Assembly (NCBI GenBank): GCA_041392475.1
Contig: JAWKLZ010000001.1
Span: 62,001 to 126,000 of the forward strand
Source of the DNA: Chitinophagales bacterium
GTDB lineage: Bacteria; Bacteroidota; Bacteroidia; Chitinophagales; UBA2359
DNA: 64,000 nt
Reading direction: 5' to 3'
Below, piece after piece: positions 18,501 through 27,420 of the stretch. A program made the translations under genes and the position numbers. Within the stretch, counting starts at the first letter, position 1. The number at the start of each line of letters is the position of its first letter. The notes beneath the pieces are model-generated. The model was not told the DNA's origin, ran no database searches, and saw nothing but the letters and a program-made list of their open reading frames with translations.

Positions 18501-21500
18501 CAGCATCAATGGTGGAACATCCGTCAATGTAGCTTATAATGGAAGTGGTTCACAAAGCATTACCATAAACGACCTAACAGGCAACGGTACCAGTGCTGTT
18601 AGCATCAACATTGAAGATGCAGACGATTCAAGCTGCAATGACAGTTACAGCTTTACCGCTCCAAACTGTCCTATTTGCAACCTTAGTTTTACCGCAATAC
18701 AACAAGCTTGTCAAGGAAATGGAACGTACAATTTAACCTTGAACGTGACACATAGCAACACCCTTACCTCCAATGGCTTCACATACAGCGTCAATGGCGC
18801 AACAGCCGTTGCAGTAGCTTACAGTAGTGGTAGTTCACAAACAGTAAGCATACCCAACTTGATAGGCGATGGTAACAGCGTTACAGTGGTTTTGACCGAC
18901 CAAACCAACAGCACTTGTACTGCTTCTCAAACCTACACTGCTCAAATTTGTCCTAACTTGTGTGACTTTGATGCTTCGGTTAGTGTGATGCAATCAGGCG
19001 GAAGTGCTTGTCAAGCAGACAATACCCACACCATCAATTTGACCGTTTCTTATGATGAGAATGTTGTTGGAACACAAGGTTTCAATTACAGCATTGACGG
19101 AGGAATACCTGTCAATGTAGCTTATGATGGAAGTGGTTTGCAAGTCATTCAGATTACAGGTTTGGCCTCTAATGGTCAAAACTCAACCATATCTGTTTCT
19201 GATGCAGAGAACGAAAACATCTGCAATGCAAGTGCAGACTATACCGCACCTATTTGTCCAGACTGTTCTATCAGCGTTACAGGTATCACCAGTACCTGTC
19301 AATTTGATGGCAGTTATGACCTTACATTCACTGTAAACTACAATGAAACCGTTGGAACCAATGGCTTCAATTACAGCATCAATGGAAGTACATCCACCAA
19401 TGTAGCCTACAATGATAGCGGCTCACAAACCGTCACGGTAACTGGTTTGTCAGGCAATGGTGGAGCTGCAACCATTGCAGTTACTGATGCACAAAACACG
19501 TCTTGTTCAAGTGGCACAGTGAATTATTCAGCACCCAATTGCCCCAGTTGTGGCATCAGTGTTTCGGGTATAAGCAGCAATTGTCAGTCCGATGGCACTT
19601 ATGATTTGACCTTTACTATCAGTTACAATTCTGCAACAGGAAACACAGGCTTCAATTATATAGTCAATGGTGGCACACAGGTCAATGTTCCTTACAACGG
19701 AACTGGCTCACAAGTCGTTACTGTACAAAACTTGGCAGGAAATGGTGGAAGCGGCACGATACAAGTTACCGATGCTCAATTCCCATCTTGTGGAAGTGGT
19801 GCGGTAAGTTATACAGCTCCAAGTTGTCCAGTTTGCGATATTATAGTAAGTGCTTCGCCCACAGTAGCCAATTGTAACAGCGATGGAACTTACAATCTAA
19901 GCTTCACTGTCACCTACAATGAATTAGTGGGAAGCAGTGGATTCCAATACAGCATCAATGGTGGTACTGCTACAACTGTAGCTTACAACGGTACAGGCTC
20001 ACAGACCGTAACCGTCAATAATTTGAGCGGCAATGGCACGACAACTTCAATAGTAGTCAATGACATCGCCAATCCAAGTTGTAGTGGTAACACCAGTTTT
20101 GTAGCACCAACTTGTCCATTGTGTAACCTTGCAGTTAATGCAAGTCAAGGTATTTGCCAAGGTGATGGCACTTATGATTTGGCTTTGGTAGTGACTTACA
20201 ACAATACAGTAGGTTCACCAAGCTTTATTTACTCCGTCAATGGTGGTACTGGAATAACTGTAAACTACAATGGTACAGGCCAGCAAAACTTATCGATTGA
20301 AAATCTCGTTGGAGATGGCACAACCGTCAATATTGTCTTGACAGACCTATTGAATCCTACCTGTACGACAACTGCCTCTTACACTTCACAAGTTTGTAAT
20401 GTGGTATGTGATTTAGAACCTACAATAGACGCAATCGGAACTTGCCAAGCAGATGATACTTTCTCACTTACTTTCACCGTAACCTATGGTGATAGTGCGG
20501 GTGATAATGGCTTCAACTATATTATTGGCAACAGTAGCCCTGTAAATGTAGCCTATGACGGTAGTGGTTCTCAGACCATCACTGTGGACGGCATTGCAGG
20601 TACTGGACAAGCCATGAATGTAACTGTCACAGATGTAAACAATGCAGATTGTGCAAATTCTAGCAGTTTCAATACGCCTTTGTGTCCGCTTTGTGATCTC
20701 AATATTGGAAGCGACATCACCGCAAATTGCAACGATGATGGTACGTATGATTTGACTTTCACCGTGAATTACAACAGCACTGTTGGAAACAATGGGTTCA
20801 CCTATAGCATCAATGGAGCAAACAATACAAGTGTTGCTTATGATGATTCAGGTTCTCAAACAGTAGTTGTAGTCGGTTTGATAGGCGATGGCAACGATAT
20901 TACCATTGCAGTAAACGATGCGAATTTGACAGATTGTAGTGGTGACACCGCAACATTTACCGCACCAGTATGCGAAACTTGCAACATTTCAGTCGCAACT
21001 TCAGACATTCTTACAGAATGTAATGGCAGTGGTACTTACGATTTGACATTCACTGTTACCTACAATGACTTGGTGGGTAGCAATGGCTTCAATTATAGCA
21101 TCAATGGTGGCTCAAATGTCAATGTTGCCTATGATGGGTCAGGTAGTCAAACGGTAACAGTCGCTGGTTTGATTGGCAATGGTAGTTTTGCAACCATTGA
21201 AGTGACGGATGAAAGCAATGCAGCTTGTAGCAGTGGAGTTGTGAATTATCAATCTCCTGTTTGCGAATCGTGTATGTTGAGCATTGCAGCTAACAATATC
21301 ACTACTCAATGTCAGGACGATGGTACATACACACTTTCATTTGTTGTGACTTACAACGACTTGGTAGGCAGTCAAGGCTTCATTTATAGTCTGAATGGCG
21401 GTGCAAGTGTGAATGTTGCTTATGATGGTAGTGGTGAGCAAACGGTAAATGTGACTGGTTTACAAGGTAATGGCGGTGCAATGAGTATTTCCGCCTCAGA

Positions 21501-24500
21501 TGTAGAAGATTCCTCTTGCAACTCTGGTTTTGTAAACTTCAATGCTCCAAACTGTGATGTTTGTTCGGTAGCAATCGTACCCAATTCCTTCAATACCAAC
21601 TGCTTTAGTGATGGTACATTTACATTGACTTTTGATGTGAGCTACAATAATTTAGTAGGTAACGGCGGCTTCAATTATACAATTGATGGCGGTACACCTG
21701 TGAATTTGACTTACAACGGAAGCGGTCAACAAACTGTGACAGTGATAGGTTTGATTGGTGATGGCACAAGCGTTGCAATTGCAGTAAGTGATGCCAATAA
21801 TGCAAATTGTGCAGGTGATTCTGTTGATTTCATCAAACCTACATGTGGCGTATGTGATTTGAGTATTTCTTCTACCTCATTAGCTTGCCAACCCAATGGT
21901 ATGTTTGATGTGGCATTGGTAGTGACGTACAGCAATACTTTGAACTCTACGGGCTTTTCTTACAGTGTCAATGGAGGTGCTGCAACCAATGTGTTCTACA
22001 ATGGTTTAGGCATACAAACTGTATTGATTCAAGATTTGGTGGGTAATGGAAGTTCGATTACAATTGATGTGATAGACAATGTGAATGCCAACTGCACGGC
22101 AACCACGACTTTCATTTCTTCCAACTGTCCTGTATTGTGTGGTTTGGATGTTTCGGCAAGCGTAGAAGCGGCTGCAATAAGTTGCCAACCCGACAATACG
22201 TATAGCTTGACATTGAACGTAACTTATGATGATACAGTAGGAGATAGTGGTTTTAATTACAGCATCAATGGAGGTACATCAGTGAATGTAGCGTATGATG
22301 GTACAGGTTCTCAGGTAGTGGTAATCAGCGGATTGCCAGGTAATGGTGACTTAGTGGAAGTAGAAGTGGAAGATGCTGCTAACAGTAATTGTTTCGCAAC
22401 AGATAGCTACTTGGCACCTGAGTGTCCTGCTTGTAACATCAATGTAGCATTGGTTTCTCAAGATTGTCAGTCAAATGGAACCAATACCCTTACCTTCTCA
22501 GTAAGTTACAACCAAAGTGTTGGTTCTTTGGGCTTCAATTACAGCATAAATGGTGGAGCGTTGGTCAATGTGCCTTATACGAGTGTGATTGGAGTACAAA
22601 CTTTGGTTGTTCCAAATGTGATTGGAGATGGCTCTAATATCAACATTGAAGTAAGTGATGCTCAGTTTGATGATTGCGATGGTGCAAGTTTAACTTTTGC
22701 TTCTGCAATATGTGAACTATGTACTTTAAATGTTGCAGCCACCGCTTCCAACGAATCCTGTTTAGGTGATGGTACTTACACACTTCAATTGGATGTAAGC
22801 TACAATAACTTAGTCGGTGGTTCTGGCTTCTTGTATAGCATTAATGGTGGTGCAGGCGTGATTGTGGATTACAATGGTACGGGCTTGCAAACCATCTTGT
22901 TGTCAGGTATGATTGGCGATGGCTCAACTGTAAGTGTTGAAGTTTGGGATGCAATCAATCAAGATTGTGGAGGTACTGCAACAGTGGCTGCTCCTATCTG
23001 TAATTTGTGTGATTTAATTGTAAGCAGTAGCAATGTGGATACAGAATGTCAAGATGATGGCACTTACACTTTGAGCTTCTTGGTGAACCACAATACTGCA
23101 GTTGGAGGAAGCGGTTTCCAATATAGCATTGAAGGAAGTACCCCTGTGACAGTGCCTTACAATGGTTCTGGTTCTCAATTTGTTACTGTGTCAGGTTTAT
23201 TGGGCAATGGTTCTCTAAACCAAACCATTGAAGTGAACGATGTACAATTTCCTGATTGTTCTGTTGTGACTCAATATACTGCACCTAATTGTAGTGACGC
23301 ATGTAGTTTGTCACTTAGTACAATCATCGGTGATTGTGATGGCGAATCGTATGATGTGACTTTAAATGTTACTTATGAGAATCCCAAAGGTTTGGGTTTC
23401 AATTATAGTGTGAATAATGGTCCAAAAACATTTGTAGCGTACAATGGTAGTGGTTTACAAACGGTGACTATACCTAATTTGGCAGGTTTGGGTACTGCAA
23501 CGAGCATTACAGTTAGTGACTCAGCTAATCCAAATTGCAGTGCAAATACTTCTTTCTTAGCTCCTTTCTGTTCGGGCGAATGTAAGATTAATGCTGTACC
23601 TGAGCGTTTCTGTAATGGTGACGGTACTTTTGATTTGGCTTTGATTGTAACTTATCAGAATGTGGGACAGGTTGGATTTGAATACAGTTTAGACGGTGCT
23701 GATCCTACTTTGGTGGATTATGATGGTTCTGGTGTCCAAGTCTTGTTGTTCCCTAATTTGTCTGTAGAAGGGCCTGCTATTTTTGTCACGATTTACGACA
23801 AAGTGCAGCAAGCGTGTGACAAGTCATTTATTGTGGTTCGTCCTAATTGTGAAGTAGTGGAAGGTGAATGTGATGTTAATATTACAGTTTTTCCTGATGC
23901 GAATTGTGTTATAGACAATACATATAGTACATTGGTTATCGTGGATTATGCAAATCCTACGGGTACTAGTTTCACTTATACCATTGACGGCGAATTGGGC
24001 GGAACAGTGGATTATGATGGAATAGGTCTGCAAACCTTGAATTTGGAAGGATTGATTGGTGATGGTGGTTTCACAACTATTGAAGTATTTGATACGGACA
24101 ATCCAACTTGTAGTGATGTGGTGACTTACTCTGCACCTGATTGTGGTGATGAAACCAATTGTAGCATTGAAGTTGATACAGTTGTAGGATTGTGTGAGGA
24201 AGGTGATACATACGACCTTACACTGGTAGTCACTTATGATAATGTATTGGGAACAGGTTTCAATTATTCGTTGAGTGATAATTTGGGTACTGATTATCCT
24301 GCTGGAGTATTGGCCTATGATGGTAGTGGTTTACAAACAATTACGTTTTCAAATCTTATAGGAAATGGAAGTGCGGTTCAAGTATCGGTCAGTGATAATT
24401 TGGCGGAGACATGTTCTGATCAACTTAGTTTTGATGCACCTAAATGCCCAGAAGATGGGATTGATGGTTGTGCTTTGGTAATTCAAGGATTCACAACGAG

Positions 24501-26526
24501 TAGTTGTAACAGTGATGGAACATTCAACTTTACATTTGTGGTTAGCCATAACAATAATGTGGGTGATAATGGTTTCAATTACAGTATCAACGGCGGTAGC
24601 TCAACGAATGTGGCGTATGTTGCTAATAGTAATCAATCAACAGTGACTGTGACAATGGAGGGCAATGGAGAATCTGTGAACATTGAAGTAGTAGATGCGG
24701 ACAATCCTACTTGTGGTGATTCGCTTGTAAATGCTTTCACTGCTCCAGATTGCGGCGTATGTTCTTTGAGTGTCACAGCAGTACCATCTAGTAATTGTGC
24801 GGAAGATGGTACGTATAGCCTTGTTTTGATTGTAAACTACGAGAACACAATTGGAAGTGGATTTACGTATCAAATTGGTGAGGATCAGATTGGTTCAGCA
24901 AATTACGACAATACTGGTCAGCAATTTGTAACGGTAACAGGATTGACATCTGATGTCGGGTCTATATCGGTTATGGTGACAGATGTGGGTAATGAATCTT
25001 GCATGGCTACGGCATCTTATATGACACCAAACTGTGAAGAAGGACAGGTCTGCGACTTGAATTTTAGCATATTCCCTGCAACGGCGTGTGATGAAAATGG
25101 AAATTATAGTGTTGCTGTACTACTGCAATATGATAATGTTGGTAGTTCTCCAGGCTTTAATTATGTCTTTGTGGATTCAGATGATCAAGTGGTAGCAAGT
25201 GGTAGCCGTATTTACGATGGTAATGGTTTAGAGACTTTTACTATTGGTGGAATTCAAACTTTTGAGTCATTGGATATTACGGTTATCATTACGGATATAG
25301 GTAGTTCGACTTGTACACAAAGTTTTAACTATCTTGCTCCTGATTGTGCGGGTCTATTGGCTTGTACGCTAAACAGTGCAGGTATTTGTAACCTTACCTT
25401 ATTGCAGAAAGCAGCATCCTTGGAAGTTTGTCCTTTTGAAGGAGTACAGGCAGAAGCGATAGGAGTGATATTGTTGGACAATAGTTATGAATTAGGCTTT
25501 ATGCTTTACACCAACATTGCAGATCCATTTGGTTCAATGTTGGCACTCAATAAGTCTGGTCAATTCTTCAATGATGGTTCTATTTTAGGTGTGCCTTTGG
25601 ATGAAACCATTTACGTGACTTCCGTTTTGCTGAAAGCTCCATTTGGTAGTATAGTAGATTCGGGAGATGATTGTGTGAAACTGGGACTTCCTGCTGAGGC
25701 CATATTCTTGAGTAGATGTGATAATTGTCCTATTTTGGCTTCGGATGAAGTGATTTGTGCCAGTGTTGGTAGCACATATCAAGTTGCTTTGTATGTTGGT
25801 GGTGGATCAGGGCCTTACGAAGTATTGAGTGGCGGTATTCTGAAAGAAAATGTGACTGAGGGCAGTATTTTAGGTTTCGGACCATTTAGCAGTACGGCTA
25901 CTTACAGTGTTGTTATTACGGATGCCAATGGATGTGCACAGTTGATTAGTGGAGACGGTGATTTGTGTACAACGCTACCTGTTGATTTGATTGAATTTAC
26001 AGGCGAAGTATTGGAGGAAGGCAATCTACTGAAATGGGTGACAGCATCTGAATTGAATAACGATTATTTTGTACTCGAACATTCAATGGATGGTCAAAAC
26101 TATGAAGTGATTGCAGAGGTAGATGGTCAAGGCACAACAAGTGAAGTACATTCCTACGATTTCATGCACCGAAATGCGCCTATTGGTTTGAGCTATTACC
26201 GGTTGAGTCAAATAGACTTTGATGGCGAGCGTTCTGCATACAGTGTGATTACTTTGCGTCGAAAATCAATGGATATGCAACTGTTGAACATTAGACCTGT
26301 ACCGAGCGATAGTTGGGTTACGATTACTTTCATAAATGGAAGCGATGAAGACGTTACTTTGACTATTCACAGTGTAGATGGACGATGGATTAATACTCAA
26401 ACATTGTCTGCTAAACAGGGTGTAAATGAATACACAATTGATATTTCAGCTTATGCTTCGGGTTTGTATCATCTTCAATTGGCAAATGGCCGTGAGGTAA
26501 TCAATGCGAAAATTATGCGGGAATAA
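12520..26526 (+). CDS. Giant secreted multi-repeat surface protein with T9SS C-terminal sorting domain (4,668 aa)
   Basis: The start at 12520 or the ATG at 12547 both precede a signal peptide (hydrophobic core LFLLFLLFTSSF, cleavage near VLGQ). A proprotein-convertase-P-like beta domain follows (about 50-215; SPQGTTIELSSGNG, IGAWILSVEDN). A second beta domain leads to four Ig/PKD-like repeats (about 456-768; NSPVC...AGTYTVTVTD). Then come 11 repeats of about 108 residues (about 772-1955; LGFAVVA...ECGT...GFELYVNG...LTGTVEVRDLDG) and 24 repeats of about 96 residues (1956-4281; CxxxxDGTYDLTFTVTY...GFNYSINGG...APxCP). Each unit carries several conserved cysteines. A non-repetitive part follows, and the last 80 residues are a type A sorting domain (VDGRWINTQ, YASGLYHLQLANG). 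Cell-surface export by the type IX system is inferred from the ends. The role is probably adhesion or matrix. No catalytic motif is visible. Confidence 0.92.
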   Translation: MYSISTTHRMAGVCLFFSKIVTYKRKIPSKLFLLFLLFTSSFNPVLGQCADNPNASIPDGVALGLLNGSYSSYVINVDSEGLLNNAGGVGTTSISSVCVAIEHSVPTQIEIYLTSPQGTTIELSSGNGSAGLCFSSNNYGNYSGANPVELCFVDGAAQNITSYCAGSNGQAGDWNPENGFDAFDGESPIGAWILSVEDNFIFTTGTFDSWSINFSNGDCTADCNANAGTAAIVGGFDSSLCCNDDTQAEVSGDVTDSGYDIFWTLSSGATGASSAADVAAGEAFGQGTSSDVLTYDCDTRPAGTYTLTPYIATDGTNGTDVQVFQTGAVMPNISLGGSLSLDVSNVPFDASTSIDFDVIIGGSAVDLYLATYNSPQSPILPININLNNRYNNLQTFTGNPNGTYSLNFLVGVNLIFDPTNIDIVVTVRNIPAGYIDLDCSAFGTPVSLTLSDPTTATASSNSPVCLDGNLSLMGMGGNSYSWSGPNSFVSGAQNPTINNVAAANAGTYIVTVTDDNGCTDSASTSIVVNDPPTATANSNSPVCENETINLTSSGGTSYIWGGPNSFSFNGQNPNIANTQMVNAGTYTVTVTDGNGCSDTAETTVVVTVGATATAGSNSAICVGEAINLTSNGGTSYIWAGPNSFSFNGQNPSIPNAQSVDAGTYTVTVTDGNSCSDTAETTVVINQPTAIAGSNSPVCPGDDLNLTSSGGVSYSWTGPNSFTSNLQNPTINSFSSNNVGSYTVVVTDANDCTNSASTTVTEDSNPLTCSSVGCLGFAVIALAGDCDDATNTYDLTVTVTKPPIAALLGIASQGYELFVNGTSVGIFDYDLLGLVSIETITGLSANETDGLTGTVTVVDLDGGCTSNTTFLEPILCFDLDCMGFAVVAAALECGTEANSYDVEVVVTNPNLLGLLGSDSNGFELYINGNLIGVYEYDGVLAGALTTINVPNIAYDAVNGLTGTVEVRDTDGNCVANSTYLEPIACLDLDCLGFNVVGLATECGDIPNTFDLIVTTTNPNLLDILGSDASGFEIFVNGTSYGTYQYDGGLGGLLTIDTLENVPFDAAGDLTGTVSLVDLDGDCTASTTFAEPILCLDLDCLGFAVVGVPLECGTESNAYNLQFAVTHPAFLTTIGALSQGFELYVNGELIDTFQYANGIAGLVTIDTVYNVSYDAISGLTGTIEVRDLDGDCTVNSTYIEPITCIDLDCLGLAAVAGTINCGSAVNTYDLEVLVTNPNLVDILGSDGQGFELFVNGSSVGTYDYSGLAGLITNVTVEGVPFDSAGGLTGTIQVVDLDNPDCSVNSAFLEPLVCFGTDCDDFDVDAVAGDCDENTNTYALTVTVTNPAILDALGATSQGFELSVNGNVTGTFAYDLTNSETVINLNVAADESIGLTGTVSVTDLDADCTDSATYLEPILCFDLDCLGFAVVATALECGTEINTYDLEVVVTNPNLLGLLGSDAQGFELYVNDVLIGSYDYQGIIAGELTTITVENVPYDQVNELTGTVEVRDLDGECVANSTFLEPIACLDLDCLGYAVAATATECGTVTNTYNVDIIITNPSFLGLLGDDDLGYSLSINGTSYGTFAYDAGLLTTLTIENVPFDAIGDLTGTVSIQDLNNTDCLATVTYVEPIACLDLDCIGFAIVAAPTGCGDVINTYDLEVIVTNPDLLDVLGSSAQGFELFINGTSYGTYTYQGIAGALTTINVENVPYDSNGGLTGTVEAIDLDENCTVNSTYLEPIACLDLDCLGFAVVAGTIECGTAVNTYNLQVLVTNPNLLGLLGSDAQGFELIINGNSVGTYDYTGIAGAITIVTINGVQFDSTGGLTGTIEANDLDGDCTASSTFLEPLVCFGTDCDDFDVDATPTSACDGINDTYDLTVTVTNPEIVDILGTDSQGFQLTVNGTVVGTFDYNLSSTSTVVTVTATSSGNTNGSVSALDLDANCTDSATYTEPDCPNCNVTIDTGNVTTTCDSDGTYDLTFTVTYNNLVGSNGFNYSINGGTSVNVAYNGSGSQSITINDLTGNGTSAVSINIEDADDSSCNDSYSFTAPNCPICNLSFTAIQQACQGNGTYNLTLNVTHSNTLTSNGFTYSVNGATAVAVAYSSGSSQTVSIPNLIGDGNSVTVVLTDQTNSTCTASQTYTAQICPNLCDFDASVSVMQSGGSACQADNTHTINLTVSYDENVVGTQGFNYSIDGGIPVNVAYDGSGLQVIQITGLASNGQNSTISVSDAENENICNASADYTAPICPDCSISVTGITSTCQFDGSYDLTFTVNYNETVGTNGFNYSINGSTSTNVAYNDSGSQTVTVTGLSGNGGAATIAVTDAQNTSCSSGTVNYSAPNCPSCGISVSGISSNCQSDGTYDLTFTISYNSATGNTGFNYIVNGGTQVNVPYNGTGSQVVTVQNLAGNGGSGTIQVTDAQFPSCGSGAVSYTAPSCPVCDIIVSASPTVANCNSDGTYNLSFTVTYNELVGSSGFQYSINGGTATTVAYNGTGSQTVTVNNLSGNGTTTSIVVNDIANPSCSGNTSFVAPTCPLCNLAVNASQGICQGDGTYDLALVVTYNNTVGSPSFIYSVNGGTGITVNYNGTGQQNLSIENLVGDGTTVNIVLTDLLNPTCTTTASYTSQVCNVVCDLEPTIDAIGTCQADDTFSLTFTVTYGDSAGDNGFNYIIGNSSPVNVAYDGSGSQTITVDGIAGTGQAMNVTVTDVNNADCANSSSFNTPLCPLCDLNIGSDITANCNDDGTYDLTFTVNYNSTVGNNGFTYSINGANNTSVAYDDSGSQTVVVVGLIGDGNDITIAVNDANLTDCSGDTATFTAPVCETCNISVATSDILTECNGSGTYDLTFTVTYNDLVGSNGFNYSINGGSNVNVAYDGSGSQTVTVAGLIGNGSFATIEVTDESNAACSSGVVNYQSPVCESCMLSIAANNITTQCQDDGTYTLSFVVTYNDLVGSQGFIYSLNGGASVNVAYDGSGEQTVNVTGLQGNGGAMSISASDVEDSSCNSGFVNFNAPNCDVCSVAIVPNSFNTNCFSDGTFTLTFDVSYNNLVGNGGFNYTIDGGTPVNLTYNGSGQQTVTVIGLIGDGTSVAIAVSDANNANCAGDSVDFIKPTCGVCDLSISSTSLACQPNGMFDVALVVTYSNTLNSTGFSYSVNGGAATNVFYNGLGIQTVLIQDLVGNGSSITIDVIDNVNANCTATTTFISSNCPVLCGLDVSASVEAAAISCQPDNTYSLTLNVTYDDTVGDSGFNYSINGGTSVNVAYDGTGSQVVVISGLPGNGDLVEVEVEDAANSNCFATDSYLAPECPACNINVALVSQDCQSNGTNTLTFSVSYNQSVGSLGFNYSINGGALVNVPYTSVIGVQTLVVPNVIGDGSNINIEVSDAQFDDCDGASLTFASAICELCTLNVAATASNESCLGDGTYTLQLDVSYNNLVGGSGFLYSINGGAGVIVDYNGTGLQTILLSGMIGDGSTVSVEVWDAINQDCGGTATVAAPICNLCDLIVSSSNVDTECQDDGTYTLSFLVNHNTAVGGSGFQYSIEGSTPVTVPYNGSGSQFVTVSGLLGNGSLNQTIEVNDVQFPDCSVVTQYTAPNCSDACSLSLSTIIGDCDGESYDVTLNVTYENPKGLGFNYSVNNGPKTFVAYNGSGLQTVTIPNLAGLGTATSITVSDSANPNCSANTSFLAPFCSGECKINAVPERFCNGDGTFDLALIVTYQNVGQVGFEYSLDGADPTLVDYDGSGVQVLLFPNLSVEGPAIFVTIYDKVQQACDKSFIVVRPNCEVVEGECDVNITVFPDANCVIDNTYSTLVIVDYANPTGTSFTYTIDGELGGTVDYDGIGLQTLNLEGLIGDGGFTTIEVFDTDNPTCSDVVTYSAPDCGDETNCSIEVDTVVGLCEEGDTYDLTLVVTYDNVLGTGFNYSLSDNLGTDYPAGVLAYDGSGLQTITFSNLIGNGSAVQVSVSDNLAETCSDQLSFDAPKCPEDGIDGCALVIQGFTTSSCNSDGTFNFTFVVSHNNNVGDNGFNYSINGGSSTNVAYVANSNQSTVTVTMEGNGESVNIEVVDADNPTCGDSLVNAFTAPDCGVCSLSVTAVPSSNCAEDGTYSLVLIVNYENTIGSGFTYQIGEDQIGSANYDNTGQQFVTVTGLTSDVGSISVMVTDVGNESCMATASYMTPNCEEGQVCDLNFSIFPATACDENGNYSVAVLLQYDNVGSSPGFNYVFVDSDDQVVASGSRIYDGNGLETFTIGGIQTFESLDITVIITDIGSSTCTQSFNYLAPDCAGLLACTLNSAGICNLTLLQKAASLEVCPFEGVQAEAIGVILLDNSYELGFMLYTNIADPFGSMLALNKSGQFFNDGSILGVPLDETIYVTSVLLKAPFGSIVDSGDDCVKLGLPAEAIFLSRCDNCPILASDEVICASVGSTYQVALYVGGGSGPYEVLSGGILKENVTEGSILGFGPFSSTATYSVVITDANGCAQLISGDGDLCTTLPVDLIEFTGEVLEEGNLLKWVTASELNNDYFVLEHSMDGQNYEVIAEVDGQGTTSEVHSYDFMHRNAPIGLSYYRLSQIDFDGERSAYSVITLRRKSMDMQLLNIRPVPSDSWVTITFINGSDEDVTLTIHSVDGRWINTQTLSAKQGVNEYTIDISAYASGLYHLQLANGREVINAKIMRE
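14836..18384 (+). repeat. Eleven tandem about 108-residue coding repeats (class B) with a five-unit super-duplication
   Basis: Within the giant protein, 11 head-to-tail units each begin near (D)C(L/M/I)GF and end near LEPIxC. Units 2-6 (15154-16779) resemble units 7-11 (16780-18384) in the same order. For example, units 5 and 10 both carry AGTI-CG and TYDY; units 6 and 11 both start DCDDFDVDA. So a block of five was duplicated, or the array grew with a five-unit period. Confidence 0.85.
18385..25362 (+). repeat. Twenty-four tandem about 96-residue coding repeats (class C)
   Basis: Units start at successive cysteines (C-x-h-x-V...C-x-x-DGTYDLTFTVTYN) and carry GFNYSINGG and a terminal APxCPxC. 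Later units (18-24) are more divergent and partly lose the GG turn. Units 2-3, 7-8 and 13-14 share special features (an IYSVNGG-type middle, a C-P-x-L/V-C end and an extra CQAD/CQPDN start), showing longer-range periodicity of five to six units. Confidence 0.85.
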
Positions 26527-26536
26527 ACACCAAAGT

Positions 26537-26582
26537 AGGGGCGAGAAGTCAGCCTGCAATATAACGATTTCTCGCCCCTTAC
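26537..26582 (+). terminator. Hairpin after the giant gene
   Basis: TAGGGGCGAGAA (from 26537) pairs with TTCTCGCCCCTTA (to about 26581) across a 21-base loop and is followed by a T-rich stretch, 11 bases after the stop codon. Confidence 0.7.
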
Positions 26583-26627
26583 TTTTTGATAAGATTATAT
26601 ATTCAGCGTGTTAGTGGAAGTACAGGG

Positions 26628-26670
26628 AAGGCTGTTATGGATCTACGAGTTCATCAGCCTTTCTTTTTTT
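26628..26670 (+). terminator. Second hairpin with T-tract
   Basis: AAGGCTG pairs with CAGCCTT and is followed by a long T-run. It stands about 100 bases after the giant gene and may be a back-up terminator. The remainder of the 374-base gap to 26900 is AT-rich with no gene seen. Confidence 0.65.
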
Positions 26671-26900
26671 ATGTAAAAGACAAAACATTTTGGTAACTAA
26701 ATTGTTTATATTATAAAGTTTGCATTATTAATGCCATTATTACCTCATTTTCTATTAGTGGATGATGATTAGCAGTTTCTTTGGCTAAAATAAGATGTTA
26801 CGGTAATAATTGAGTTTACTTCTAAGTCGATTTTTATCTACTAAGATAGTCCGTCATTTTTTGCATACTTAATTTCTTAATTACATTAAATCCCAATGGC

Positions 26901-27269
26901 ATGATCAAGGAAAAATCCAATAAGTTGTACGAAAAAGCAGTAGATATTATTCGTAAGAAAGGGTTCATAAACATTAAGGCAAACGCAGAAGATTTAGAGT
27001 TGGAATCACCTACGGCTTATGTGCAACAGAACAAAGATGACGTATATACTCCTGATTTAACTGCTTTGCACTTGGGAAGAAAAAGTTATTTTGAAATAGC
27101 TTTGAAGACAACTGAAGTTAGAAGGCTTGTGAATAAATGGAAGCTAATGAGCAAATTAGCAGAAGTGAGACATGGTGGTTTTTTCTTGCTAGTACCAAGA
27201 GGACATGCTCGGTTTACGAGTCAATTAGTAGAGGATTACAACATACAAGCAGATTTAATTAAGTTGTAA
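26901..27269 (+). CDS. Small unknown protein, possibly PD-(D/E)XK nuclease-like
   Basis: A 122-residue soluble protein. I do not recognise a named family with certainty. The middle reads YTPDLTALHLGRKSYFEIAL, then LK, followed by a basic helix (RRLVNKWKLMSKLAEVRHGG) and a strand-turn FFLLVPRGHARF. The order PD ... E-x-x-x-K after a strand is reminiscent of PD-(D/E)XK endonuclease cores, with a later helix-strand as in Holliday-junction-resolvase-like folds. This is a weak structural inference. The ATG at 26901 is the only sensible start; an ATG five bases earlier runs into a stop at once. It stands alone, downstream of the giant repeat gene. Confidence 0.7.
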   Translation: MIKEKSNKLYEKAVDIIRKKGFINIKANAEDLELESPTAYVQQNKDDVYTPDLTALHLGRKSYFEIALKTTEVRRLVNKWKLMSKLAEVRHGGFFLLVPRGHARFTSQLVEDYNIQADLIKL

Positions 27270-27313
27270 TTAGCATAAGTATCAAAATGAAAACCTGCTT
27301 AATTGATCAAGTT

Positions 27314-27335
27314 GCTCAGAATTTTTAATCTGAGC
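27314..27335. repeat. Hairpin after the small nuclease-like gene
   Basis: GCTCAGA pairs exactly with TCTGAGC across an 8-base A/T loop. It lies 45 bases after the stop and could be a weak terminator, though no long T-run follows. Confidence 0.5.
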
Positions 27336-27420
27336 GTTAGTTTCCGACCATTCCTAAGTGGTGAGATATCAAATATTGAGTTCAAAATTCTATTGACTCA
27401 TCTATAATATTGGCAATAGC

